Assembly (NCBI GenBank): GCA_030841765.1
Contig: JAUUSS010000005.1
Span: 1-40,496, forward strand
Origin: Collinsella aerofaciens
GTDB lineage: Bacteria > Actinomycetota > Coriobacteriia > Coriobacteriales > Coriobacteriaceae
Direction of reading: 5' to 3'
Length of the DNA stretch: 40,496 nucleotides
Numbering within the stretch: the first letter of the stretch is position 1; every line of letters begins with the position of its first letter. The notes under the pieces are model-generated. The model was not told the DNA's origin. It ran no database searches and was given only the letters and a program-made list of their open reading frames with translations. The translations under genes and the position numbers were made by a program. Shown here in pieces: positions 23,079-31,523 of this stretch.

Positions 23079-23995
23079 CCTTTGACCTGTACGACACCGT
23101 CGACTCTTTTATCGCCTATATCGCACGCGTTGAGGGGCTTTCTCCCAACACGGTGACGGCCTATGGCTCGAGGCTAGAGCGCTTTGCTGCCTGGTGCGAG
23201 CGCGAGGATATTGATGCTTTCGCTGCCGACGTGCGCACCATTCGTCGCTATCTTGCCGAGCTTTCGCGTGAGCAGGTGGCTCCCCGAACGCTTGCGGCGC
23301 ACCTGTCGGCTATTCGATCTCTCTATCGCTGGATGGCTGCCGAGGGGATTGTCGAGGGCGATGCGGTCTCGGCGATCGCGTCGCCCAAGCTGCCGCGTGA
23401 CCTGCCGGGCGTCCTTACGACCCAGCAGGTCGAGGCGCTGCTCAAGACGCCTGATACCTCAACACCCGCGGGACTGCGCGATGCGGCGATGCTCGAGTTG
23501 CTCTATGCCTCGGGTGCCCGCATCTCAGAGCTTGCGGCGCTCAATGTGGAATCCATCTCATGGTCCGAGCGCACGCTGCGCCTGTGGGGCAAGGGAAGCA
23601 AGGAGCGCATCGTTCCTCTGTATCGTCGTGCGCTCGATGTGACGCGTCTCTATATTGAAGAGGGGAGGCCGGAGTTGCTCGCTCGGGCAAAGCGCCGCGA
23701 CCTCGCTACCGGGCCGCATCCGCTGCTTATATCGGCGCGCGGCAATCGCATGAGCGCCGCGATGCTCCGGCGGCGGTTCCATACGCTGGCGACGCTCGCC
23801 GGCATTCCGGCTGACATCGCCCCGCATGCGATGCGCCATACCTTTGCGACCGACTTGCTCGAGGGCGGTGCGGACCTGCGCTCGGTTCAAGAGCTGCTAG
23901 GTCATGCGAGCCTGTCCACGACGCAGATCTACACGCATCTCACACCCGATCGGCTTAAACGTGCCGTGGCTCAAGCCCATCCCCGCGGCGAATAG
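23075..23995 (+). CDS. xerC: Tyrosine recombinase XerC-type, non-canonical start
   Basis: 306 residues if started at 23075. The core-binding SAM-like domain is at residues ~1-90 (FIAYIARVEGLSPNTVTAYG) and the catalytic domain follows, with all residues present: Arg in ASGARISEL, Lys in WGKGSKERIV, HxxR in HAMRHTFAT, His in LLGHASLSTTQ and Tyr in IYTHL. Length fits XerC/XerD, which resolves chromosome dimers. The frame has no ATG, GTG or TTG before GTG 23153, which would delete 26 conserved residues. GGAGG (23061-23065) sits 9 nt before ATA 23075, which overlaps the trmFO stop (ATAG), so ATA is the best-supported start; CTG 23087 is a second option. A shortened GTG form would lose most of the first helix. 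Confidence 0.85.
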   Translation: MAFDLYDTVDSFIAYIARVEGLSPNTVTAYGSRLERFAAWCEREDIDAFAADVRTIRRYLAELSREQVAPRTLAAHLSAIRSLYRWMAAEGIVEGDAVSAIASPKLPRDLPGVLTTQQVEALLKTPDTSTPAGLRDAAMLELLYASGARISELAALNVESISWSERTLRLWGKGSKERIVPLYRRALDVTRLYIEEGRPELLARAKRRDLATGPHPLLISARGNRMSAAMLRRRFHTLATLAGIPADIAPHAMRHTFATDLLEGGADLRSVQELLGHASLSTTQIYTHLTPDRLKRAVAQAHPRGE

Positions 23996-24044
23996 TGGCT
24001 GGGACGTCCCGCGCCGCACTCAGGTGTGTGGTTTTGATTGCGGG

Positions 24045-24073
24045 TTGGCAGGAAGAGGCATTCCTGCTATCAT
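24045..24073 (+). promoter_or_regulatory. Promoter of rpsB-tsf
   Basis: TTGGCA (24045-24050), 17-nt spacer, TATCAT (24068-24073) with an extended -10 (TGC before TATCAT). Start expected near 24080, leaving a 135-nt leader. Confidence 0.75.
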
Positions 24074-24079
24074 TCATCG

Positions 24080-24214
24080 GGTTGCTTCACGGCAACATGT
24101 TTTTATCACGCACGCGCGGCTACTTCATACCGTGGTGCCCGGGCTTTGGTAGCACATGTCCGGGTTGGTTTTGGAGGATGACCCCGCGCGGAGGCAAACC
24201 ACAGGAGGTTTAAC
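24080..24214 (+). promoter_or_regulatory. Structured 5' leader of rpsB
   Basis: A 135-nt untranslated leader. GTTGC (24081-24085) pairs with GCAAC (24092-24096) and is followed by ATGTTTTTATC, like a weak early terminator. CGCGCGG (24113-24119) can pair with CCGCGCG (24184-24190), enclosing CCCGG (24138-24142) with CCGGG (24160-24164). The outer pairing ends 16 nt before the AGGAGG of rpsB. Autoregulation by S2 is a reasonable inference; no known motif was recognised. Confidence 0.4.
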
Positions 24215-24943
24215 ATGGCTACCAAGATTAATATCCGCACCCTGCTCGAGGCCGGCTGCCACTTCGGTCACCAGACCCGTCGCTGGAACCCCAAGATGAA
24301 GCCGTTCATCTTCGGTGAGCGCAACGGCATCTACATCCTCGACCTCAAGCAGACCATCCTCGACGCCGACCAGGCCTACACCTTCGTCAAGAACGTCGCC
24401 AAGGGTGGCAACGTGCTATTCGTCGGCACCAAGAAGCAGGCTCAGGAGGCCGTCAAGAACGCTGCTGAGCGCGCCAACATGCCTTACATCAACCAGCGTT
24501 GGCTCGGCGGTATGCTGACCAACTTCGTCACCATCCGCTCCCGCATCAACCGCATGGAGGAGCTCGAGGCCATGGTCGAGGACGGCCGCATGGCTGTTCT
24601 GCCCAAGAAGGAGCAGGCTGTTCTCGGCAAGGAGCTCACCAAGCTCCAGACCAACCTCGGTGGCGCCCGCGACATGAAGGGTCTGCCCCAGGCTCTCTTC
24701 GTCATCGACACCAAGCGCGAGGAGAACGCCATCAAGGAGGCTCAGCGCCTGAACATCCCCGTCGTCGCCCTGATCGACACCAACTCCGATCCCGACGAGG
24801 TCGAGTACGGCATCCCCTGCAACGATGACGCTATCTCCGCTGTCACCCTTATGTGCGAGCTCATGGCTGACGCCTGCCTCGCTGGCTCTGGTAAGGAGCA
24901 GGTCTCCGAGGCCGAGATGGCCGCTGAGCCCAAGGCCGAGTAA
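24215..24943 (+). CDS. rpsB: 30S ribosomal protein S2
   Basis: S2, 242 residues. Signatures: LLEAGCHFGHQTRRWNPKM, FIFGERNGIYILDLKQT, RWLGGMLTNFVTIRSRI and the C-terminal IPVVALIDTNSDPDEVEYGI. ATG 24215 has AGGAGG 7 nt upstream. The end carries a short Ala/Glu tail. Normally co-transcribed with tsf, as here (45 nt apart). Confidence 0.98.
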   Translation: MATKINIRTLLEAGCHFGHQTRRWNPKMKPFIFGERNGIYILDLKQTILDADQAYTFVKNVAKGGNVLFVGTKKQAQEAVKNAAERANMPYINQRWLGGMLTNFVTIRSRINRMEELEAMVEDGRMAVLPKKEQAVLGKELTKLQTNLGGARDMKGLPQALFVIDTKREENAIKEAQRLNIPVVALIDTNSDPDEVEYGIPCNDDAISAVTLMCELMADACLAGSGKEQVSEAEMAAEPKAE

Positions 24944-24988
24944 ATCAGTCTTAGTTAATTCTTTTTCATCTCTTTGAAAGGAACCACA

Positions 24989-25858
24989 ATGGCCCAGATT
25001 ACCGCCGCTATGGTCAAGCAGCTCCGCGAGATGACCGACTCCCCGATGATGGAGTGCAAGAAGGCTCTCGTCGAGGCTGACGGCGACATGGACGCCGCTG
25101 TCGACGTTCTGCGTAAGAACGGCCTTGCCAAGGCTGCCAAGAAGGCTGGCCGTGAGACCAACGAGGGCGCTGTCGCCGCGTTCGTCTCCGAGGATGGCAA
25201 GACCGGCGCTCTGCTCGAGCTCTCCTGCGAGACCGACTTCGTTGGCTCTAACGCCAAGTTCACCGGCTTTGCTTCCAAGGTCGCTGAGGTTGTCGCTACC
25301 ACCGAGCCTGCTGACGTCGACGCTCTGCTCGAGAAGCCGATGGGCGAGGAGACCGTTTCCTCCGAGCTCACCGAGATGATTCACATCATGGGCGAGAACA
25401 TGAAGATCTCCCGCTTCGCTGCCCGCAAGGCTGAGAACGGCGCGCTCGCTTCTTACATCCACATGGGTGGTAAGATCGGCGTCCTCGTCGAGTTCGCCTT
25501 CGAGAAGGCTGAGACCGCTCAGGCTGAATCCTTCAAGACCTTCGCTCACGACGTTGCCCTTCAGGTTGCCGCTGTCGCCCCGATCTGCGCTACCCGCGAT
25601 CAGGTTCCGGCCGAGACCGTCGAGCACGAGAAGCAGATCTACATGGCTCAGGCTGCCGAGTCCGGCAAGCCCGAGGCCATTCAGGAGAAGATGGCTGTCG
25701 GCCGTCTGGAGAAGTTCTACAAGCAGTCCGTGCTCACCGAGCAGGAGTTCATCAAGGACAGCTCCCTCACCATCAAGAAGTACGCAGAGCAGGTCTCCAA
25801 GGAGCTCGGCGACACCATTACCGTCGTTGCCTTTGACCGTCTGGTCCGTGGCGAGTAA
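24989..25858 (+). CDS. tsf: Elongation factor Ts
   Basis: Nucleotide-exchange factor for EF-Tu, 289 residues. The N-terminal UBA domain (AAMVKQLREMTDSPMMECKK) is followed by the diagnostic ELSCETDFVGSN (TDFV motif) and the dimer/core domain. ATG 24989 follows GAAAGGA; a TTG five codons earlier contains that ribosome site. A terminator follows the stop. Confidence 0.97.
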   Translation: MAQITAAMVKQLREMTDSPMMECKKALVEADGDMDAAVDVLRKNGLAKAAKKAGRETNEGAVAAFVSEDGKTGALLELSCETDFVGSNAKFTGFASKVAEVVATTEPADVDALLEKPMGEETVSSELTEMIHIMGENMKISRFAARKAENGALASYIHMGGKIGVLVEFAFEKAETAQAESFKTFAHDVALQVAAVAPICATRDQVPAETVEHEKQIYMAQAAESGKPEAIQEKMAVGRLEKFYKQSVLTEQEFIKDSSLTIKKYAEQVSKELGDTITVVAFDRLVRGE

Positions 25859-25881
25859 ATAAGCTCTTGTAGCTGGTAATG

Positions 25882-25916
25882 AGCAGGCTGTGGGTTTTAC
25901 TCACAGCCTGCTTTTT
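25882..25916 (+). terminator. Intrinsic terminator after tsf
   Basis: AGCAGGCTGTG (25882-25892) pairs perfectly with CACAGCCTGCT (25902-25912), then TTTT. It closes the rpsB-tsf unit. Confidence 0.9.
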
Positions 25917-25937
25917 CATGGCTCTTCTTAGGGCCTT

Positions 25938-25946
25938 TGATAGAAT
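25938..25946 (+). promoter_or_regulatory. Extended -10 promoter of pyrH
   Basis: TGATAGAAT: TGn followed by TAGAAT (25941-25946). There is no convincing -35. It lies just after the tsf terminator and ~30 nt before the pyrH TTG, so it would start the pyrH-frr-uppS-cdsA-dxr-rseP-ispG-proS series. Confidence 0.5.
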
Positions 25947-25976
25947 GTTGAGAGTTCAATCTAAAGGAGGATCGCT

Positions 25977-26699
25977 TTGTCCGACATCCGATATAAACGC
26001 GTGCTTCTTAAGCTTTCCGGCGAAGCGCTGATGGGCGACGGCCAATATGGCATCGACCCCAAGGTTACCGACCATCTTGCCAAGCAGGTCAAGGAGCTGC
26101 TCGCCGTTGGCCATGAGGTCGGCGTCGTTGTCGGCGGCGGCAATATTTTCCGCGGCATGGCCGGCGCTGCCGGTGGCATGGAGCGTGCTCAGGCCGACTA
26201 CATGGGCATGCTGGCAACCGTTATGAACGCGCTCGCCCTGCAGGATGCCTTCGAGCATAACGATGTTCCCTGCCGCGTGATGAGCGCTATCCAGATGAAC
26301 GAGATCTGCGAGCCCTATATTCGCCGTCGCGCCATCAACCACCTTTCCAAGGGCAACGTCGTTATTTTTGCCGCCGGTTCGGGCAATCCGTACTTTACGA
26401 CCGACACCGCCGCGGCTCTTCGTGCGTGCGAGATCGGCGCCGAGATTCTGATTAAAGCCACCAAGGTTGACGGCATCTACGACAAGGATCCCGTCAAGTG
26501 CGCCGATGCCGTCCGTTTTGACAAGATTACCTATCACGAGGTTCTCGTCCGCGGTCTGCAGGTTATGGATTCCACGGCTACGGCACTGTGCCAGGATAAC
26601 CGTATGCCGATTTTGGTCCTCAACATCGATGGCGAGGACACCGTCAAGCGCGCGCTTTCGGGTGAGCCCGTCGGCACGCTCGTCTATCAGGAGGATTAA
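25977..26699 (+). CDS. pyrH: UMP kinase
   Basis: Phosphorylates UMP to UDP (amino-acid-kinase fold, hexameric, GTP-activated in the family). 240 residues. Signatures: KRVLLKLSGEAL at the N-terminus, VGVVVGGGNIFRG, RRRAINHLSKGNVVIFAAG and TKVDGIYDKDP. TTG 25977 with AAAGGAGG 6 nt upstream. frr begins 2 nt after its stop; pyrH-frr pairing is near universal. Confidence 0.96.
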   Translation: MSDIRYKRVLLKLSGEALMGDGQYGIDPKVTDHLAKQVKELLAVGHEVGVVVGGGNIFRGMAGAAGGMERAQADYMGMLATVMNALALQDAFEHNDVPCRVMSAIQMNEICEPYIRRRAINHLSKGNVVIFAAGSGNPYFTTDTAAALRACEIGAEILIKATKVDGIYDKDPVKCADAVRFDKITYHEVLVRGLQVMDSTATALCQDNRMPILVLNIDGEDTVKRALSGEPVGTLVYQED

Positions 26700-26701
26700 G
26701 C

Positions 26702-27238
26702 ATGGCAGATAACATCACCGCCCATATGGACAAGTCGCTCGAGTCCCTCAAGCATAACTTCTCCAAGGTCCGTACCGGCCGCGCCAATGCCAACATTCTG
26801 TCCGACATCACCGTCGATTATTACGGTGTTCCCACGCCGGTCACGCAGGTTGCCGCCGTCAAGACCCCCGAGGCCCACATGCTGCTCATCGAGCCGTGGG
26901 ACAAGGCACTCATCAATGCTATCGTCAAGGCCATCGGCGCTTCCGATCTGGGTATTACCCCCAACTCCGATGGCACCGTCGTTCGTCTTCCGTTCCCGGC
27001 TCCCACTGAGGAGCGCCGTCGCGAGCTCGTCAAGGAGTGCCGCGAGTACGCCGAGCAGGCCAAGGTGTCTATCCGTAACATCCGTCGTGACTTCAACAAC
27101 AAGCTCGAGCGCGATGAGGAGCTCACCGAGGACGATGTCCGTCGCGAGCAGGCCAAGGTCCAGAAGCACACCGATGAGTATGTCGCCAAGGTCGAGGAGC
27201 TTCTGAAGGAAAAAGAAGCCGAGGTCATGGAGATCTAA
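26702..27238 (+). CDS. frr: Ribosome recycling factor
   Basis: Splits post-termination ribosomes together with EF-G. 178 residues. Typical sequence: SLESLKHNFSKVRTGRANAN, LGITPNSDGTVVRLPFPAPT, then the long three-helix-bundle C-terminus (RREQAKVQKHTDEYVAKVEE). ATG 26702 immediately follows pyrH with AGGAGG in the pyrH end. Confidence 0.97.
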   Translation: MADNITAHMDKSLESLKHNFSKVRTGRANANILSDITVDYYGVPTPVTQVAAVKTPEAHMLLIEPWDKALINAIVKAIGASDLGITPNSDGTVVRLPFPAPTEERRRELVKECREYAEQAKVSIRNIRRDFNNKLERDEELTEDDVRREQAKVQKHTDEYVAKVEELLKEKEAEVMEI

Positions 27239-27239
27239 G

Positions 27240-28034
27240 GTGCAATACGACGAGCATAAACTGGTCGAGTACTTTGCCGACGCCCCTGCGGGCGTCGGTT
27301 TTTCCGACCTTGACCTCAATAACATTCCGCACCATATCTCGTGCATCATGGACGGCAACGGTCGCTGGGCCACGTCGCGCGGTCTTGCGCGCACTGAGGG
27401 CCACAAGGCGGGTATCGTCTCCCTTCGTGAGATTATTACCGCCTGCGTGCGTCTGGGCGTCGACGTGCTTTCTGCCTATGCGTTTTCGACCGAAAACTGG
27501 AATCGCCCTCAGCACGAAGTCAACGTTCTGATGCACCTGTTTGCCAAGACGTTCATCGACGAGCTGCCGCTTCTGAAGCGCGAAAACGTGCGCGTTGTCT
27601 TTTTGGGTGACATTTCCGCGCTGCCCAAGAAGACCCGCGACGTTTTTGAACGCGGTCTTGCTGAGTGCGCCGATCACACCGGCATGACGCTGGCGCTTGC
27701 CGTCAACTACGGCGCGCGTGCCGAGATTACCCGCGCTGTCCGTCAGATCGCACTCGACGCTGCCGCCGGTAAGATCGATCCTGCCGCAATTGATGACGAC
27801 ATGGTGGCTTCCCACCTCTATACCGCCGGCCTTCCCGATCCTGAGCTTGTGATTCGCACTTCTGGTGAGCTGCGCCTTTCGAACTATCTGCTGTGGCAGG
27901 TGGCTTATTCCGAATTCTACGTCACCGATACCTATTGGCCCGACTTTGATCGTTGGGGCCTTGTCGACGCCATTTTGGCCTATCAGGGCCGTGACCGTAG
28001 GTTTGGTGGTCTGAGCAAGACCGAGGAGGCTTAA
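27240..28034 (+). CDS. uppS: Isoprenyl transferase (undecaprenyl diphosphate synthase type)
   Basis: Cis-prenyltransferase that extends FPP with IPP to make the C55 carrier lipid for cell-wall synthesis. 264 residues. Catalytic Asp is in HISCIMDGNGRWA (~residue 38). Further signatures: GHKAGIVSLREII, SAYAFSTENWNRP and the C-terminal ELVIRTSGELRLSNYLLWQ with ELYFT-like SEFYVTDTYWPDF. GTG 27240 starts 1 nt after the frr stop, with GGAG inside frr. Uses products of dxr and ispG encoded just downstream. Confidence 0.95.
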   Translation: MQYDEHKLVEYFADAPAGVGFSDLDLNNIPHHISCIMDGNGRWATSRGLARTEGHKAGIVSLREIITACVRLGVDVLSAYAFSTENWNRPQHEVNVLMHLFAKTFIDELPLLKRENVRVVFLGDISALPKKTRDVFERGLAECADHTGMTLALAVNYGARAEITRAVRQIALDAAAGKIDPAAIDDDMVASHLYTAGLPDPELVIRTSGELRLSNYLLWQVAYSEFYVTDTYWPDFDRWGLVDAILAYQGRDRRFGGLSKTEEA

Positions 28035-28036
28035 TC

Positions 28037-28936
28037 GTGTCCGATCGTCCCAAGGCAACTGCTCCCAAGACATCTGAGCGCAAGGCTGTCGCTGCGGGAG
28101 CGCCCGCAGCGAAGAATGGCACCGGTTCGTGGCTTGCGGGCTTTATCACCCGTGCCGCCGCCGGTATCGTTTACGCCGTTGTCTTTATCCTGTGCCTGGT
28201 TTTGGGTATCGTGCCCACGGCCATCTTTGTTTCTGTCATGAGCGGTCTGTGCTGCTATGAGTTTTTCCGTATGACGAGGCTCGATGGCAAGATGGCTAAC
28301 GAGCGCATGGGTATCGCTGCCGCCGTACTCTTTCCGCTGTCGGCGTTGGGCGATTCGATGTTGCTGAATGCCCTGCTTTTTGCCCTGATGCTCGCTGTGG
28401 GCATTTGGTATGTCTGGTCGCCGCGCACCCGCATCTCTGATGTGGCCGTGACGCTCATGGGTCCCATCTACACTGGCTTTATGCTGTCGGCTATCGTGCT
28501 GCTGCGCGATGCCGTGCCCGGTTTTGCCGGCGCCTTGCTTTCGGTGGGCGTTTGCGCGTCCCTTTGGGTCTCCGATTCGTTTGCCTACATCGTGGGCAGC
28601 CGTATCGGCAAGCACAAGATGGTTCCCAAGATCTCTCCTAAAAAGAGCTGGGAGGGATTTGTCGGCGGCATTCTGGGCTCGGTTTTGATTTGGCTCATCC
28701 TGTGGGCGACGCACTTCTACAAACTCAGCCTGCCCTATGCGCTGCTGTGCGGCTTGGTCGTGTCCATCCTGGGCGTTATCGGCGACCTCATTGAGTCGCG
28801 CATCAAGCGTGGCGTGGGCGTCAAGGATTCCGGCAACCTTATCCCGGGCCATGGCGGCATGCTCGACCGTAGCGACTCGCTTATCTTTGGCTGCGTTACC
28901 GCGCAGCTGCTTTTGATGATCGGGGGCGTGCTGTAA
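28037..28936 (+). CDS. cdsA: Phosphatidate cytidylyltransferase
   Basis: Integral-membrane enzyme making CDP-diacylglycerol for phospholipids. 299 residues with about seven or eight membrane segments from ~residue 35 on. The C-terminal CDS signature runs from KKSWEGFVGGILGS through GDLIESRIKRGVGVKDSG to PGHGGMLDRSDSLIF. A ~32-residue hydrophilic, basic N-terminal extension precedes the first segment. GTG 28037 follows GAGGAGG in the end of uppS; the stop overlaps the dxr start (TAATG). Confidence 0.95.
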   Translation: MSDRPKATAPKTSERKAVAAGAPAAKNGTGSWLAGFITRAAAGIVYAVVFILCLVLGIVPTAIFVSVMSGLCCYEFFRMTRLDGKMANERMGIAAAVLFPLSALGDSMLLNALLFALMLAVGIWYVWSPRTRISDVAVTLMGPIYTGFMLSAIVLLRDAVPGFAGALLSVGVCASLWVSDSFAYIVGSRIGKHKMVPKISPKKSWEGFVGGILGSVLIWLILWATHFYKLSLPYALLCGLVVSILGVIGDLIESRIKRGVGVKDSGNLIPGHGGMLDRSDSLIFGCVTAQLLLMIGGVL

Positions 28937-30123
28937 TGTCATTCCAGACGACGTATGGCTCCGATGGACGCCTTCGTGTTGCCATCCTGGGTTGTACGGG
29001 CTCTATCGGCACGCAGGCACTCGACGTGTGCCGTCAGCATGCCGATCGACTGCAGGTAACGGCGCTGTCCGTCAATTCCAGCACCTCGGAGCTCGTTGCC
29101 GCCGCCCGCGAGTTCTCGGTTCCGGCCGTTGCCGTGGCCGACTCCGCCCACGGTGCGGACGCCGTGCTGCAGGAGCTGCCCGAGGGCACGGAGCTCGGTG
29201 TTGGTGCGCAGGCGGTTTGTGAGCTCGCACGTCGCGATGATGTCGACTGTGTGCTTGTTGCCATTGTGGGCGCTGCCGGGCTCGAAGCGAGCCATGCGGC
29301 CTTGACCTCGAATAAGCGTCTTGCCCTTGCCAACAAGGAGTCCCTCGTCGTCGGTGGCGACTTGCTTATGCCGTTGGCGCAACCGGGCCAGCTTATTCCA
29401 GTTGACTCTGAGCACTCCGCCATCTACCAGTGCTATCTGGGGGAGAACCCACGCGAGGCTCATTGTATTTGGCTCACCTGCTCGGGCGGTCCGTTCTTTG
29501 GCCGCACGCGCGACGAGCTCAATCGCGTGACGCGTGCCGATGCCCTCGCACATCCCACGTGGGCCATGGGTGCCAAGATCACCATCGACTCCGCCACCCT
29601 CATGAACAAGGGTCTGGAGCGCATTGAGGCCATGCATCTGTTTAACTGCGACCTCGATTTCATTAACGTGGTCGTGCAACGTCAGTCCAAGATTCACTCT
29701 ATGGTCGAGTTTGCCGACGGCTCCGTGATGGCGCATCTCGGTGCTTCCGACATGCGTATTCCCATCCAGTTCGCGTTCTCGTATCCCGAGCGTTGGGATA
29801 CCCCGGCGCCTCGTATCGATTTCCGCGAGCTGGGACAGCTCACGTTTGATGCTGCCGACATGGATACCTTCCGCTGTCTGGCACTGGCCGAGCGTGCCGG
29901 CAAGACGGGTGGCACCATGCCGTGCGTGCTCAATGCCGCCAACGAGGTCGCCGTCGATGCCTTCCTGCACGATGGCTGCAGCTTTACCGATATCGATCGC
30001 ATTGTGGAATCCTGCATGGATGCCCACGATATGCAGGCGGTCGATTCGTTTGAGCAGCTTCGCGACATCGATGCGTGGGCGCGTGAAAAAGCTGCGCAGG
30101 CGCTCGCCGCAACCCGTTCCTAA
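28936..30123 (+). CDS. dxr: 1-deoxy-D-xylulose 5-phosphate reductoisomerase
   Basis: NADPH-dependent conversion of DXP to MEP, the committed step of the MEP isoprenoid pathway. 395 residues. NADPH site VAILGCTGSIGTQALDV, then ALANKESLVVGGDLL, the metal/substrate site VDSEHSAIYQC, the flexible loop TCSGGPF and MNKGLERIEAMHLF. ATG 28936 overlaps the cdsA stop. ispG of the same pathway lies 1.4 kb downstream. Confidence 0.97.
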   Translation: MSFQTTYGSDGRLRVAILGCTGSIGTQALDVCRQHADRLQVTALSVNSSTSELVAAAREFSVPAVAVADSAHGADAVLQELPEGTELGVGAQAVCELARRDDVDCVLVAIVGAAGLEASHAALTSNKRLALANKESLVVGGDLLMPLAQPGQLIPVDSEHSAIYQCYLGENPREAHCIWLTCSGGPFFGRTRDELNRVTRADALAHPTWAMGAKITIDSATLMNKGLERIEAMHLFNCDLDFINVVVQRQSKIHSMVEFADGSVMAHLGASDMRIPIQFAFSYPERWDTPAPRIDFRELGQLTFDAADMDTFRCLALAERAGKTGGTMPCVLNAANEVAVDAFLHDGCSFTDIDRIVESCMDAHDMQAVDSFEQLRDIDAWAREKAAQALAATRS

Positions 30124-30148
30124 CCCATAAGGATTGCTTTTTCGTTTT

Positions 30149-31510
30149 ATGGATACTGTTCTGAGCGTTCTTTCATCGGTCTTTTGGGGCCTGCTGATGC
30201 TTTCCGTCCTCGTGTTTTTGCACGAGGGCGGCCACTTTTTGGCGGCGCGTGCCTGCGGCGTCCGTGTGACCGAGTTCTTTTTGGGCCTGCCGTGCCGCTT
30301 TGACATCCATTACACGTCGCGTCGCATTGGAACCAAGTTTGGCGTGACCCCGCTGCTGCTGGGTGGCTACGCTGCCATCTGCGGTATGGATCCGACCGAT
30401 GTCTCGTGCGCCGATCGCGTGCTCGCGGCTATCTACCGTCATGGTCGCGTGACCGTGGCCGACCTTGCTGTCGAGCTCGAGCTTTCCGAGGAGGATGTGC
30501 TCGAGGCATGCGCCTTGCTCTTGGGTTGGGGCTCTATCGCGCCTTGGTATGAGGAAGGGGAGAAGCCCTCGCCGAGCTACTATCCCACCAAGTATCAGAC
30601 GCTGCCACGAGATGCGGCGGGTTACACCACCTTTGACGGCCGCCGTTTCGATCGAGAGCATGCGACTACCGAGGGCGATGTGTGGGAGCTGCCGTGCGGC
30701 GAGGCCGAGTTCCTTGCACAAGAGCGTTCGCACACCTATCTTGGCCAGGGCTTTCTCAAGCGCGCCTTTATGCTGCTCGCGGGCATTCTCGTCAATATCC
30801 TGACGGGCTTTTTGCTGCTTATGAGCATCTACTCTATTGCGGGTGTCACCGTGCCGATGGATACCAACGTGATCGGTCAGGTTGACGAGGGGTCTATTGC
30901 CGCCAAGGCGGGTATCGAGGGCGGCGACGCGATCCTTTCGGTTGACGGAGTATCGTGCTCTACCTGGATGGACGTTTACGATGCCATCGGTAAGGCTGCC
31001 GGTAAGGACGATATCGCCATCGAGTACGAGCGTGACGGCAAGCAGCATTCGACCGCGGTTGCGCTCAAAGAGGACGAGCGCCTAGGTGTGTATGCCTCTA
31101 CGCAGGTGGTCCGTTTAGACCCCATCACGTCGGCTCGACTTTCGTTCTCCTATGTCGTGCAGACAGCGGAGGGCGTGATGCGCCTGCTCCAGCCGCAGCA
31201 TACGATGGAGATTCTCGATCAGTCTTCTTCGATCGTGGGCATTAGCGTTATGTCCTCACAGGCTGCTGCTGCCGGCCCTGCCACGTTCCTTTCGTTTGCC
31301 GCCCTCATTTCGTTCTCGCTTGGCTTTATGAACCTGCTGCCCATCCCACCACTCGATGGCGGCAAGCTGGTCATCGAGATCATTCAAAAGATTGCTGGCC
31401 GCGAGCTTCCGCTCAAGGTCCAGACGATTGTGAGCTATGTGGGCATCGCACTCTTTGTGCTGCTGTTTGTCTATATGCTTCGTTCCGACATCCTTCGATT
31501 TATTCTGTAG
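30149..31510 (+). CDS. rseP: Site-2 intramembrane metalloprotease (RseP/RasP type) with an insertion
   Basis: 453 residues from ATG 30149. First membrane segment at ~8-24 ends in the zinc motif HEGGH (25-29). A later segment holds AGILVNILTG (~211-220). A PDZ domain is at ~235-310. The third zinc ligand motif NLLPIPPLDGGK and a last membrane helix lie near the C-terminus. The cytoplasmic region between the first two segments is long (~75-205). Residues ~85-135 look like a winged-helix or HTH unit (RVLAAIYRHGRVTVADLAVE, LSEEDVLEACALLL), unusual for this family. The ribosome site is poor: AAGGA (30129-30133) is 15 nt before ATG 30149 and abuts a TTG at 30134, the alternative start. Family role: cleavage of membrane-bound anti-sigma factors or signal-peptide remnants. 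Target unknown here. Confidence 0.9.
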   Translation: MDTVLSVLSSVFWGLLMLSVLVFLHEGGHFLAARACGVRVTEFFLGLPCRFDIHYTSRRIGTKFGVTPLLLGGYAAICGMDPTDVSCADRVLAAIYRHGRVTVADLAVELELSEEDVLEACALLLGWGSIAPWYEEGEKPSPSYYPTKYQTLPRDAAGYTTFDGRRFDREHATTEGDVWELPCGEAEFLAQERSHTYLGQGFLKRAFMLLAGILVNILTGFLLLMSIYSIAGVTVPMDTNVIGQVDEGSIAAKAGIEGGDAILSVDGVSCSTWMDVYDAIGKAAGKDDIAIEYERDGKQHSTAVALKEDERLGVYASTQVVRLDPITSARLSFSYVVQTAEGVMRLLQPQHTMEILDQSSSIVGISVMSSQAAAAGPATFLSFAALISFSLGFMNLLPIPPLDGGKLVIEIIQKIAGRELPLKVQTIVSYVGIALFVLLFVYMLRSDILRFIL

Positions 31511-31523
31511 GGGAGTGTTTGGA

